From the NCBI RefSeq assembly GCF_900183575.1, contig NZ_FXUZ01000004.1, positions 177,138 through 241,137 of the forward strand: a stretch of DNA of 64,000 bases, read 5' to 3'. The notes beneath the pieces are model-generated. The model was not told the DNA's origin, made no database searches, and was given only the letters and a program-made list of their open reading frames with translations. The position numbers and the translations under genes were made by a program. Shown in pieces: positions 1-8,295 of this stretch; positions within the stretch are counted from its first letter, which is position 1; each line of letters begins with the position of its first letter. Origin of the DNA: Staphylococcus cornubiensis (GTDB taxonomy: Bacteria > Bacillota > Bacilli > Staphylococcales > Staphylococcaceae).

Positions 1-120
1 CCTTTCCCAGGGGTCTTGCCTCAACTCAATTTGGCTTGATTAAAGTATACACTTGGTGGAAGCCAAATTGGATTTTCGGCTGCGTCTGATCCCTCGGGAG
101 TGTCGAAAGGTTTCCGCAAT
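1..120. repeat. Dispersed hairpin repeat, copy R1 (left edge cut by window)
   Basis: The central hairpin pairs CAATTTGGCTT (28-38) with AAGCCAAATTG (60-70). An outer pair, CCTTTC (1-6) with GAAAGG (105-110), closes the unit, and it ends in CGCAATC. The same layout, with different stem sequences, occurs near 29.4, 30.0, 38.7, 51.4 and 51.7 kb. No open frame of note is present. The copy probably begins before the window. Confidence 0.75.
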
Positions 121-239
121 CTGTAACTGTTAACGTAACATTTGTAAGTGATATGCATAAAAGCGTGCCATATATCTTTTAATGTGGAGGATGCAGTTTC
201 AATCTATCATTCGTTAAACGGTGATGAGGTAGTAGATAA

Positions 240-475
240 ATGAATACTTTCCAAGATGAAGTCTCAACTCAATCCGGCTAGATAGAAGTGTACATTCGGC
301 TTCCATCTCATGTATGTTTCAATTAAGCCGAATTGAGTTGAAGGGCAGCCCCTCGGAAGCAAGGCCATGAAGGCAATCAAATACCACAAACTATAGGAAG
401 GGCAAGTTTAACAAAAATATTGCATCAATAGCATCAAAAATTTTTATGTCCCATCCCCCATAGTTAATAATGGGT
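240..475. repeat. Dispersed hairpin repeat, copy R2 with conserved right flank
   Basis: The stem pairs TCAACTCAATCCGGCT (264-279) with AGCCGAATTGAGTTGA (326-341). The core ends at GGCAATC (about 373-379). A flank of about 90 bp follows and recurs almost unchanged at 30158-30237 and 38885-38960. Positions 121-239 between R1 and R2 hold no convincing gene. Confidence 0.75.
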
Positions 476-556
476 TTGTATTGCGAATAGTACTATTATT
501 GCTAAAATATGATTATCATTTAATAACGTAATCATTATATAGAAAGGAGTTCCATT

Positions 557-742
557 ATGAATCAATTGTATAAAGTGATACAAAACATATTGATTACTTT
601 AACAGGGATTGTTATCATCAATGCATTTTTTAACAACGACGATACGAGCCAATGGATAATTAATATGATTATTCTTTTATTGATTATTTTGATGGTTATC
701 GTTGCGTATATCTTGAGAAAAGTACACGATAAGAAAAAATAA
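557..742 (+). CDS. Small two-helix membrane protein, unknown function
   Basis: This is a 61-residue protein with two hydrophobic segments (about residues 8-25 and 34-53) and a basic tail ending KKVHDKKK-like, which suggests both ends lie in the cytoplasm. The start ATG follows AAAGGAG at 7-8 bp spacing. A possible promoter is TTGCGA (481-486), a 16-bp gap, then TAAAAT. An AT-rich stretch just downstream (around 508-521) carries ATTATCA, half of a Fur-type box, but this is weak. I do not recognise the family. Confidence 0.6.
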   Translation: MNQLYKVIQNILITLTGIVIINAFFNNDDTSQWIINMIILLLIILMVIVAYILRKVHDKKK

Positions 743-924
743 GGATGAGGTCTTTCAATATGTTACCTTTTAGCTTGATGTCGGCTGGATTAAGTGGTTA
801 CTTTCCCGTATCTTAATTCATACCGATATGCGCTTTTTCAATTGATAGAATCATGACATCATTTTCCTTCCTACTACAACGAAATTCACCGTTTTTCAAT
901 CTGTTAATGGCCTTTTAAAAATGT

Positions 925-953
925 ACCTGGTGCGGTTGGCCAGGTTATTTTTT
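925..953 (+). terminator. Rho-independent terminator after the small membrane protein
   Basis: ACCTGG (925-930) pairs with CCAGGT (940-945), followed by TATTTTTT. Confidence 0.7.
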
Positions 954-967
954 AAGTTGTGACATAT

Positions 968-985
968 TTGTGATTTATTTCACAA
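968..985. promoter_or_regulatory. Rex-type redox operator
   Basis: The palindrome TTGTGATTTATTTCACAA differs at one position from the staphylococcal Rex consensus TTGTGAAWWWWTTCACAA. Rex responds to the NADH/NAD ratio and controls fermentation genes in S. aureus. The site lies about 80 bp before the dehydrogenase start, so NADH-controlled expression is inferred. A CRP/FNR-type regulator recognising TGTGA-N6-TCACA is the alternative. Confidence 0.7.
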
Positions 986-1026
986 AATCATTGTTTCGCC
1001 ACCGTATTTGATGTATGCTTGATTCG

Positions 1027-1048
1027 AAAAATGAAACGTGTTCCATTT
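1027..1048. promoter_or_regulatory. Candidate IclR-family operator
   Basis: The imperfect palindrome AAAATGAAAC-GT-GTTCCATTTT resembles the TGAAAC/GTTTCA sites of IclR/KdgR-type regulators. It sits just before the ribosome-binding site of an operon whose third gene encodes an IclR protein, so local control is plausible. Confidence 0.45.
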
Positions 1049-1065
1049 TGAAAGGGTGAAATGAT

Positions 1066-1998
1066 ATGAGTAAAGTGAGTATTATTGGTGCGGGTGCGGT
1101 AGGTTCAACGGCAGCGTATTTATTGTCTGAAACGCCATGGGTAAAAGAGGTTGTATTGGTTGATGTGGATAAAGACCGCGCTCAAGGGCAAGCGTTAGAC
1201 ATGATGCACGGTATCGGTGTATCGCAAACTAAACGTGTGATAGCAGGTGATTATGAAGCGACGCAAGGTTCGGATATCATTATTATTACGATTGGTGTGC
1301 CGGAAAAAGTAGGGGAGTCTCGTCTCATTCCATTACAGAAGAATGCGGATATTTTAAAAGAGATTGTGCCACAAATGACTGCGCATAGTCCAAATGCCAA
1401 AATTGTAACAGTGAGCAATCCGGTCGATATTTTAGCATATACGACTTATCAAATCAGTGGTAAAGCAGCTTCAGAGGTGATTGGTTTAGGGACATTGCTT
1501 GATACATCTCGTCTGAAATATTTGTTGAGTGAGTACTTTAATATCAGTCCGAAAAGTATAGAGGCGACAGTGGTAGGTGAACATGGTGACTCACAAGTCG
1601 TACTTTGGCGCCATGTCCGTATCGGTGGACTAACTTTAGAAGCATTTGCGGCCGCTCAAAATATGACGTTACCAGAAAACTTTAAAGAAACGATGGCACA
1701 ACGTGTGAAAGATACGGCTTTTGATGTATGGAAAATGAAAGGACCGAATTGTTATTGTGTTGCGAATGCGATTCAATGTTTGGTAGAAGCGCTATTGAGC
1801 CCAGAACGCCGCGTTTTACCGGTGTCAAATTTGTATACGACGTCGACTGGTTTGACGGTTTATATTAGTCTGCCAAGTATTGTAAGTGCGCAAGGGGTTG
1901 AACAAATGCTTCCTGAATTGCTGAATGCAGAAGAGGAAGCGCAATTAAATACTTCGTGTGCAGTGATGCATGACTATATCACACAATTGACTTTGTAA
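1066..1998 (+). CDS. Lactate/malate dehydrogenase family 2-hydroxyacid dehydrogenase, altered specificity loop
   Basis: This 310-residue NAD-dependent enzyme belongs to the LDH/MDH family. The Rossmann motif GAGAVGS is at residues 8-14. The catalytic GEHGDSQ (His195 by LDH numbering) and LLDTSRLK (Asp168, Arg171) are intact, and Arg109 is kept in GESRL. However, position 102, which is Gln in lactate and Arg in malate dehydrogenases, is Glu (GVPEKVGESRL), and the Thr246 position appears to be Asn (KGPNCY). The substrate may therefore not be pyruvate/lactate. It is the first gene of an operon with a YjiH-like permease and an IclR regulator, behind a Rex-type box. The ATG follows AAAGGGTG. Automated annotation would call it L-lactate dehydrogenase. 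The fold is certain and the substrate is not. Confidence 0.85.
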   Translation: MSKVSIIGAGAVGSTAAYLLSETPWVKEVVLVDVDKDRAQGQALDMMHGIGVSQTKRVIAGDYEATQGSDIIIITIGVPEKVGESRLIPLQKNADILKEIVPQMTAHSPNAKIVTVSNPVDILAYTTYQISGKAASEVIGLGTLLDTSRLKYLLSEYFNISPKSIEATVVGEHGDSQVVLWRHVRIGGLTLEAFAAAQNMTLPENFKETMAQRVKDTAFDVWKMKGPNCYCVANAIQCLVEALLSPERRVLPVSNLYTTSTGLTVYISLPSIVSAQGVEQMLPELLNAEEEAQLNTSCAVMHDYITQLTL

Positions 1999-2031
1999 CG
2001 AATAGAGAACAATGACAAGGAAGTTTTGACG

Positions 2032-3390
2032 ATGAAAAATAATTTACAACAAACCACAACTGACAAAGTAGATATGAAAAACTTGATTAAATTTATTGTT
2101 GCGACACTTTTAGGGATTATCATTGTGCTTATTCCATTTTCTTTTGCGAATGGGGTCGATACGATTTTATTCCACGTGATAAAAAGTTTTGTTTCGACAT
2201 TTCAAGGACCGATGACTTGGCTGATTGCGTTTGTTTTTTGTGTGAGTGCAGTGATGGCTGTCATCGATCAAATTTGGAAACCAGATTGGATTCGTAACAG
2301 TGCGACATTGAACCCCCTTTTTTCTACGACCCCTTTTTATACAATTAACCGTATACTCGGCACGTTGATTACTTTGATGTGTCTTTTCCAAGTCGGGCCA
2401 TTCTTCTTAACTTCTGAAGAGACTGGCGTGACAATGGTGAATTTAGCAGTGCAATTATCTATCATTGTACCGATTATGTTGCTGTTCCAAACGTTAATTT
2501 TAGAATTTGGTGCGATGGAATTTATCGGTGAACTCATTGGATTTTTAATTAAGCCGGTCTTTAAAATCTCTGAAATCTGTGCAGTCAGTGCGATTAGTGC
2601 ATGGGTTGGACCAGGGAATGCAGCGATACTGGCTTCTAAAGAACTGTTTGAAAAAGGGTATTATACAGTGAAAGAGACGGCGATTCTTGGAAGTCAGTTC
2701 TCGACATCAAGTATTGGTTGGGTCGTTCTCGTGTGTAGTGTGCTCGGTGTTGTCGATGATTTCGGCATGATTTTCTTAGGGATTACAGTGATTGGTATGA
2801 TTGTCGCATTTATTAGTGTACGTATTCCGCCTATTTCTCGTTATCTAGATGTATATGTTGACGGGACGCCATTAAAAGAAGTCCAAACATCAGCGCAACA
2901 ATCAAAACTTAAAACAGCAACTACGAAAGCAACTGAGCGTGCAGCGAAAGTAACATCTCACAATTTCATCAGTAAAAAGGACAATATGATGTTCTATGTC
3001 GTTTGGTTAATGCCGATTATTGTCTGTTGGGGAACGTTAGCACTGGCCATTTCAGTTTATACGCCATTACTTGCATGGGTTTCTTACCCAGTACAATGGA
3101 TTTTACAATTGGCAGGCATACCGGAAGCGGCTGTCACAGCGAGTGCAATTATGTCAGGTTTTGCGGACAACTATTTACCAGTTATTTTAGGCGCGAATTT
3201 AACAGAAGCATCAAGTAAAGTGGTCATTGCGATGATGAGTATTTTACAACTGATTTTCTTATCTGAAATTGCGACTTTACTGACATCAGCGAATGCGGTT
3301 CAAAAGTTTTCGCATATTGTTATCATTTTCTTACAAAGAACCTTTATTGCATTACCCTTTGTCATATTATTTGTGAAACTCTTCTTTTAA
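2032..3390 (+). CDS. YjiH-like polytopic permease with nucleoside-recognition gate domain
   Basis: This integral membrane protein of about 452 residues has some ten hydrophobic segments. A conserved stretch around residues 190-205 (SAWVGPGNAAI) is typical of the gate/nucleoside-recognition domain of the YjiH/SpmA-like family. A TTG six bases earlier (2026) is in frame, but the ATG at 2032 has better spacing from AAGGAAG. It lies 33 bp after the dehydrogenase and 30 bp before the IclR gene. YjiH proteins have no firmly established substrate. The context suggests uptake of the acid used by the upstream enzyme. Confidence 0.75.
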   Translation: MKNNLQQTTTDKVDMKNLIKFIVATLLGIIIVLIPFSFANGVDTILFHVIKSFVSTFQGPMTWLIAFVFCVSAVMAVIDQIWKPDWIRNSATLNPLFSTTPFYTINRILGTLITLMCLFQVGPFFLTSEETGVTMVNLAVQLSIIVPIMLLFQTLILEFGAMEFIGELIGFLIKPVFKISEICAVSAISAWVGPGNAAILASKELFEKGYYTVKETAILGSQFSTSSIGWVVLVCSVLGVVDDFGMIFLGITVIGMIVAFISVRIPPISRYLDVYVDGTPLKEVQTSAQQSKLKTATTKATERAAKVTSHNFISKKDNMMFYVVWLMPIIVCWGTLALAISVYTPLLAWVSYPVQWILQLAGIPEAAVTASAIMSGFADNYLPVILGANLTEASSKVVIAMMSILQLIFLSEIATLLTSANAVQKFSHIVIIFLQRTFIALPFVILFVKLFF

Positions 3391-3420
3391 GTGAAATAAC
3401 AAGAAAGGTGGGCAAGTCCT

Positions 3421-4185
3421 TTGGCTGAATATACTCCGATTAAAACTGTCATTCAAGCGTTCGAAATTTTAGATATACTGTCTCAACATAAAAAAATCGG
3501 GATCAGTGAACTGGCGAGAGCAACAACTTTACCGAAAAGTACGGTTTATCGCAATTTAAGAACACTACTGGATTTGAATATTGTTGCGCAGGATGAAGAT
3601 GAAAATTATTACCTGGGTTATAAAATTATGAAATATCAAAATCAAATGAAACAAACAGACTCGTTAATTCATCATTTGAAACCCTTTATGCGTAAACTTG
3701 TGGAAAAAACGGGAGAAGCTGTTAATTTGGGTATATTGGTCAATCAGCAAGTGTGTATTTTGCATACGGAATATGGAGAGCAATATACATTACAGGCTCA
3801 GCTCGGTCCCACATCGATGTTACATTCTTCAGGTATGGGGAAATGGTTTTTAAATACATTTACAGATGAAGCGTTGGAAGCTTATTTTAAGACTGCAGTA
3901 TCGCGTACCATTCATACGATAACAGATGTAGTTGCCTTTAAACACTATATGGCGACACGTCCACATCAAAATATTGTGGAAGATCGTGAAGAATATGAAT
4001 ATGGCTTGATGTGTATAGCGACACCAATTAGAGATGAGACAGGTACCATTCAGGCTTCGATAAGTATTTCAGGTCCGGTCAGTCGATTAGAACATAAGGG
4101 ACTCGATAAGATGCAAGGTGCGTTACTTGAAGAAGCAAAAGGTGCAAGTGATTATTTACAAGATGTCGGCTATTGGACATCGTGA
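3421..4185 (+). CDS. IclR family transcriptional regulator
   Basis: This 254-residue protein has an N-terminal winged helix (residues about 8-60; SELARATTLPKSTVYRNLRTL) and a C-terminal IclR effector domain (about 75-245). The start is TTG, preceded by AAAGGTGG at about 10 bp. IclR proteins usually control the catabolic operon beside them and bind small organic acids. Here it is the last gene of the dehydrogenase-permease operon, and a candidate palindromic target lies at 1027-1048. Confidence 0.85.
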   Translation: MAEYTPIKTVIQAFEILDILSQHKKIGISELARATTLPKSTVYRNLRTLLDLNIVAQDEDENYYLGYKIMKYQNQMKQTDSLIHHLKPFMRKLVEKTGEAVNLGILVNQQVCILHTEYGEQYTLQAQLGPTSMLHSSGMGKWFLNTFTDEALEAYFKTAVSRTIHTITDVVAFKHYMATRPHQNIVEDREEYEYGLMCIATPIRDETGTIQASISISGPVSRLEHKGLDKMQGALLEEAKGASDYLQDVGYWTS

Positions 4186-4273
4186 TGTGAAGTTACGTCT
4201 AGTTTTAATGGAAGCAGATGAGGTCAAACTTCGATTCAAAGGATGTTGTTAGAAATACTTTTAAACATATGAG

Positions 4274-4312
4274 AAGCTGGGATGTTCACAGTGCCCGAGC
4301 TTCTTTTTTTCG
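4274..4312 (+). terminator. Terminator after the IclR gene
   Basis: AGAAGCT-GGG pairs with CCC-G-AGCTTCT and is followed by a run of seven T. Confidence 0.8.
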
Positions 4313-4396
4313 CTTTATGCCAAAAGATGACACTAAAACGCGACGTGACAATGGAAAGAAAATTTTTGTACAAAGGTGTTGTGATTGATGCTCACT

Positions 4397-4422
4397 ATTT
4401 TGACAAATATGCTTGTCAAAAT
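4397..4422. promoter_or_regulatory. Perfect inverted-repeat operator and promoter of the XRE/DUF3169 pair
   Basis: ATTTTGACAA and TTGTCAAAAT are perfect 10-bp arms around a 6-bp centre (ATATGC). The right arm contains a -35-like TTGTCA (4413-4418), with TATATT 17 bp later (4436-4441). A repressor bound here would block transcription. The obvious candidate is the XRE protein encoded 43 bp downstream (autoregulation, inferred). Confidence 0.65.
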
Positions 4423-4464
4423 GACTAATGCATTATATATTTGATGGAGTAAGGAGTTGAATGT

Positions 4465-4668
4465 ATGAAAAATAGGTTGAAGGAGCTGCGGGCGCGTGAC
4501 GGCTACAACCAAACACAACTCGCAAAAAAGGCAGGCATTTCACGTCAAACGGTCTCATTAATCGAACGCAATGGTTTTACACCTTCGATACTCACAGCGA
4601 TAAAAATTGCACGTATATTTGAGGAACCGGTAGAAAATGTCTTTATCATAGAGGAGGAAGATCTGTGA
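4465..4668 (+). CDS. Small XRE-family regulator
   Basis: This 67-residue protein is almost entirely one helix-turn-helix (residues 3-60; TQLAKKAGISRQTVSLIERN), of the YozG/HTH_3 type. The ATG follows AAGGAG. Its stop overlaps the GTG start of the next gene by four bases, so the two are translationally coupled. Such regulators paired with a DUF3169 membrane protein are common in staphylococci and probably control their own pair. Confidence 0.85.
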   Translation: MKNRLKELRARDGYNQTQLAKKAGISRQTVSLIERNGFTPSILTAIKIARIFEEPVENVFIIEEEDL

Positions 4669-5390
4669 AAGTAAGACGTTATTTAATGTTCGTAATTCTA
4701 GGTGGTATCGTTGGCGGTTTAGTTTCATTATTGATTAATGGTGTAGATTTTCGATATCTCATCCAACATATTGAATTTATGGATCAACAATTTATGGTGA
4801 TTTCATGTATCGTCGTCACACTCTGTATCGTTGGGTTGACGTTATGGCAATATCAAATACAGAAAGCAGCATTAAAATTGAAGTCTCGTGTTGAAAATCA
4901 AACAGACATTGAAGAAACCGATGCATTGGATAATCAAGCGAATTTGAAGTTTATATTGGTAAGTGTCATCCTTTATGTCCAATACTTAATCAGTTTTGCT
5001 TTCTTTTTTGTCCTTGTGCTAGGAAATGAAGGGAATTTAGCGTTGATAACAGGCATGATTCCATTCCTTTTTACTTCCATTCCAGCAGTGATGATTGGCT
5101 TCTTCCAGAGAAAATTTGATCGACGTACTCCCAAATTGGGGGAAGCACAATTTACGGAAAAAGTGCTCGAAATCATGGATGAAGGGGAACGCCATATTAC
5201 AGTAGTGTCACTATTTAAAGTGTATCATATGAATTTATCGTTAATTATTGTGAGTGTGATACTATTATCGTTCTTTTCTTTAGTCACAGGAATGAATCAG
5301 TTTTTAGGCGTATTGTTTATGATTATATTGTTCATTTACAATGCATTCGGTTATTTATGGAAAGTGAGACGCTTTTATCGAGAGGGATAA
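4665..5390 (+). CDS. DUF3169-type membrane protein
   Basis: This 241-residue protein has about six hydrophobic segments (near 6-26, 42-62, 98-120, 127-145, 183-203 and 208-228) and a charged cytoplasmic loop between the second and third. It starts with GTG after GAGGAGG, four bases inside the end of the XRE gene. No catalytic motif is visible. DUF3169 proteins are of unknown function and recur beside small XRE regulators, where they may act as a membrane sensor or immunity-like partner (inference). Confidence 0.75.
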   Translation: MKVRRYLMFVILGGIVGGLVSLLINGVDFRYLIQHIEFMDQQFMVISCIVVTLCIVGLTLWQYQIQKAALKLKSRVENQTDIEETDALDNQANLKFILVSVILYVQYLISFAFFFVLVLGNEGNLALITGMIPFLFTSIPAVMIGFFQRKFDRRTPKLGEAQFTEKVLEIMDEGERHITVVSLFKVYHMNLSLIIVSVILLSFFSLVTGMNQFLGVLFMIILFIYNAFGYLWKVRRFYREG

Positions 5391-5435
5391 GAGAAGTGTG
5401 CGGGATGTCTCCCCGAACACTACCGGCATACTTAT

Positions 5436-5483
5436 AAAAAAGAGTAAAGACGTCGCATGATGGTGCGTGTCCTTACTCTTTTT
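5436..5483. terminator. Bidirectional terminator between DUF3169 and alcohol dehydrogenase genes
   Basis: AAAAAGAGTAA pairs with TTACTCTTTTT around a GC-rich centre. A-runs and T-runs flank both sides, so it can serve both convergent genes. Confidence 0.8.
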
Positions 5484-5516
5484 CATTTGGAATGGGAATT
5501 AAAATGGATACGAATG

Positions 5517-6557
5517 TTAGTCGTTAGAGATGATGACTTTTAATGTACCTTCTTGAGCGGCATTGCCAAACACTTCATAAGCTTCTAACATCTCATCCAT
5601 CTTGAAGTGGTGAGTAATGAGCTTTTCAGGTTGAACTTTACCAGACTCTACTGTTTTTAATAATAATGGTGTAGAGTAGCCACTCACAAGACCAGTTGTA
5701 ATAGAGATGTTTTTAATCCACAATTCTTCAAGGTGTAAATCAACCTTTGTACCGTGCACACCAATGTTAGCAATACGTGCACCAGGGCTAATGATTTTTT
5801 GACATAATTCGAACGTTGCCGGAATGCCGACTGCCTCCATTGCGACATCGACACCACGTCCGCCTGTTAATTCATGAATACGTTCGAGGACATTTTCGCT
5901 ACCGCTGTTAATCGAAGCAGTTGCACCTAAATCTTTCGCAGCTTGTAAACGATTATCATCAAGGTCAATCATAATAATCTCAGCAGGTGAATAGAATTGT
6001 GCAGTGAGCACCGCAGCTAAACCGATTGGACCGGCACCAACGATGGCAACTGTATCACCTGGATTTACATTGGCACTTAATGTTCCAATTTCAAAACTTG
6101 TCGGTAAAATATCACTTAACATTACCAGTGCTTCGTCATTCGCACCATCTGGCACACGGTGTAAACTGTTGTCTGCATGTGGAATACGGACATACTCTGC
6201 TTGCGTACCATCAATCAAGTGTCCTAAAATCCAACCACCATCTTCACAGTGCGCATACAGTTGTTTTTTACAGTAATAACATGAGCCACAAGCTGTTACG
6301 GCTGAAATAATGACTTTATCGCCTTTTTTAAATTGTGTTACTGAATCGCCCACTTCTTCAACAATTCCTACACCTTCATGGCCTAAAATACGACCATCAG
6401 TGACAGCAGGGACGTCTCCTTTTAAAATGTGTAAGTCAGTTCCGCAAATCGTTGTTTTTACTACTTTAACAATAACGTCTGTTGGCTTTTGCAATTGTGG
6501 TTTTTCAACTTCGATCCATTCTTTTTTTCCAGGACCACGATAAACAAGTGCTTTCAT
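5517..6557 (-). CDS. Zinc-dependent medium-chain alcohol dehydrogenase
   Basis: This 346-residue MDR-family enzyme has catalytic zinc ligands Cys38 and His60-Glu61 (GHEGVG). The structural zinc cluster is Cys90, Cys93, Cys96 and Cys104. The nucleotide site is GAGPIG near residue 175, followed by an acidic residue after the second strand (MIDLDD), which suggests NAD rather than NADP. The closest types are the secondary-alcohol (isopropanol/butanediol-like) dehydrogenases. The alcohol oxidised cannot be read from the sequence. It stands alone, with its own promoter upstream. Confidence 0.88.
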   Translation of the reverse strand: MKALVYRGPGKKEWIEVEKPQLQKPTDVIVKVVKTTICGTDLHILKGDVPAVTDGRILGHEGVGIVEEVGDSVTQFKKGDKVIISAVTACGSCYYCKKQLYAHCEDGGWILGHLIDGTQAEYVRIPHADNSLHRVPDGANDEALVMLSDILPTSFEIGTLSANVNPGDTVAIVGAGPIGLAAVLTAQFYSPAEIIMIDLDDNRLQAAKDLGATASINSGSENVLERIHELTGGRGVDVAMEAVGIPATFELCQKIISPGARIANIGVHGTKVDLHLEELWIKNISITTGLVSGYSTPLLLKTVESGKVQPEKLITHHFKMDEMLEAYEVFGNAAQEGTLKVIISND

Positions 6558-6601
6558 TTTAACATTCCTCCCCAGGACATTTGTCTTTATTTTCGCACTA
6601 T

Positions 6602-6651
6602 TCTATAAACAAGGTCAATAATAGTGTAAAAATATTATATTAAACTTACAC
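6602..6651 (-). promoter_or_regulatory. Promoter of the alcohol dehydrogenase gene, with flanking dyad
   Basis: On the minus strand TTTACA (6630-6625) and TATAGA (6607-6602) are 17 bp apart. The -35 overlaps one arm of a dyad, GTGTAA (6624-6629) and TTACAC (6646-6651), which could be a regulator site. Confidence 0.5.
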
Positions 6652-7025
6652 GATTTATAACTATATTATATTCCTAGAAAATGATTATTCAACGCATTTT
6701 GAGGGTGATATGCATCAGATTCACAGTAATGCCACAGAACGTTCACCAGTTTGAAACACTTCGCTTTTAGAGAAAAAGTGTCTTGTTTGTAGTTTGCGGA
6801 TGAAGAAGTTTTATAGATATTGATATGAATGATGATGCTACTTTACAACTTTAATGATAAAGAGGCATTGACTTAAATACTGGATAGAAAATATAAAAAT
6901 ATTGGAGTAAAATTGTAATAGTTATGAACAAGACGTTAATCGTGTGTCACAGTTTAACAACAAACCAAAGTGATTGATTGTAAAAGCGTTATCGGGATGA
7001 ATTCATAAAGAAAGTGTGAAGTGTT
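6652..7025. other. Intergenic region, no gene seen
   Basis: This AT-rich spacer lies between divergent genes. No credible open frame, RNA gene or strong dyad was found. It should contain the promoter of the ImmA-type gene, whose ribosome-binding site is weak. Confidence 0.5.
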
Positions 7026-8213
7026 ATGTTTAGAGGTGAAAATCTTAAAGCATTAAGAATGATTGAAGGATGTAGTCGTAAATCATTAACAGACGTACTA
7101 CAAACTTCTGAACACGTGATTTGGCAATATGAAGTACAAAATATGGTACCTGAAATAAACGAAATACGCACTTTAGCAGAGAGGTTTAGTGTAAAGACTC
7201 GTTTTTTCTTTTCATACCAACAGCCTTTATTGAAAGAAGAGATTGTTGAGAGACATACAATTGCTTTTCAACTCAACAGGCATAGGACAAGCACGAAAAT
7301 TTTAAGTCAAAACCATGCGCAAGCAAACTTTTATGCGCAATTGACAGACTATTTATCAGGATATGTCAAACAACCTCATCCACCAATACTGACATTGATT
7401 CACAAGATTGATCGTTACTTTTCACAAAATATGGATGCAAGAGCACGTATTCAACTGATTGCAAACGAGGCACGTGAGGTGGTATTAAAACATCAATCAA
7501 ATGACCAGCTCCTATTGGCATTAGAAAAATTTGGTATTTACATTTATGAAAAAGACTTAACTGATGATGCAGATGCTTACAGTTTTTGGTCAAAACACCA
7601 AGTTCCATTCATCATTTTATCTAATAATAAAGGTGTTGCTGTTCGAAGACACTTTGATTTAGCGCATGAGTTAGGCCATTTGTTACTCCATCGTCAAGTT
7701 GAATTTGATATGTTGTCACACGAAGCGTTTCAAGCAATTGAAAAAGAAGCAGATATTTTTGCGGCGGAGTTTTTATTACCCGAGAAACAATTTATTGAAT
7801 CTTTTAATCAAGTTAAGAAGAAATCAAACCCTGATTATTTTGTGATGTTAAAGGAACAATGGTATGTTTCTATACAAGCGATGGCGATGCGGGCATATTA
7901 TTTAGGTTTATTATCAGATGCGCAATATCGTTATTTTTGGTCATTAATTAACAAAAAGGGTTATAAAAAGAGAGAGCCGCTAGACGTAGACATCAAATTA
8001 CCTAAGCCTGTAAAAATCAATAGCTTATTAAATATGTTGTTCTCTAAAAAAGTACTGACACCCGAAATTCTACTTGATGATTTGCAAATTGAACCAGAAT
8101 TTTTGTATAAAAAAGCGAGTATAAGCGAAAAGTTATTTGAAAAATTCATGCAACAAGAAAAGCGGACAGCTGAAGCAGATGTGTTAAAAGGTTTCGTTAT
8201 CCCCTTCACCTAA
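7026..8213 (+). CDS. XRE/ImmA-IrrE regulator with zinc peptidase domain
   Basis: This 395-residue protein has an N-terminal XRE-like helix-turn-helix (about 4-60) and a central ImmA/IrrE peptidase domain with the metal motif HELGH (in LAHELGHLLLH, about 216-226) and a third ligand candidate in EKEADIFAAEFLLP. About 150 further residues have no clear motif. Proteins of this layout (COG2856 type) cleave repressors or act as stress regulators. No phage or integrative element surrounds it, so it is a stand-alone chromosomal copy. The target is unknown. Confidence 0.8.
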   Translation: MFRGENLKALRMIEGCSRKSLTDVLQTSEHVIWQYEVQNMVPEINEIRTLAERFSVKTRFFFSYQQPLLKEEIVERHTIAFQLNRHRTSTKILSQNHAQANFYAQLTDYLSGYVKQPHPPILTLIHKIDRYFSQNMDARARIQLIANEAREVVLKHQSNDQLLLALEKFGIYIYEKDLTDDADAYSFWSKHQVPFIILSNNKGVAVRRHFDLAHELGHLLLHRQVEFDMLSHEAFQAIEKEADIFAAEFLLPEKQFIESFNQVKKKSNPDYFVMLKEQWYVSIQAMAMRAYYLGLLSDAQYRYFWSLINKKGYKKREPLDVDIKLPKPVKINSLLNMLFSKKVLTPEILLDDLQIEPEFLYKKASISEKLFEKFMQQEKRTAEADVLKGFVIPFT

Positions 8214-8236
8214 ACACTTCATGTTAATCATGCATC

Positions 8237-8278
8237 AAAAAAGAGTGCAGCGACATCAATGGTCACTGCACTCCTTTT
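8237..8278. terminator. Bidirectional terminator between ImmA-type gene and lctP
   Basis: GAGTGCAG (8243-8250) pairs with CTGCACTC (8266-8273), flanked by AAAAAA and CTTTT. Confidence 0.8.
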
Positions 8279-8295
8279 ATGATGATTTTTGAATG

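Noticed and set aside
505..530. Fur-like box before the 61-residue membrane protein
   Set aside because: Only one half (ATTATCA) matches; in such AT-rich DNA this is expected by chance.
7026..8213. ImmA-type gene as a sign of a prophage or integrative element
   Set aside because: No integrase, repressor partner, structural genes or attachment repeats nearby; flanks are ordinary metabolic genes.
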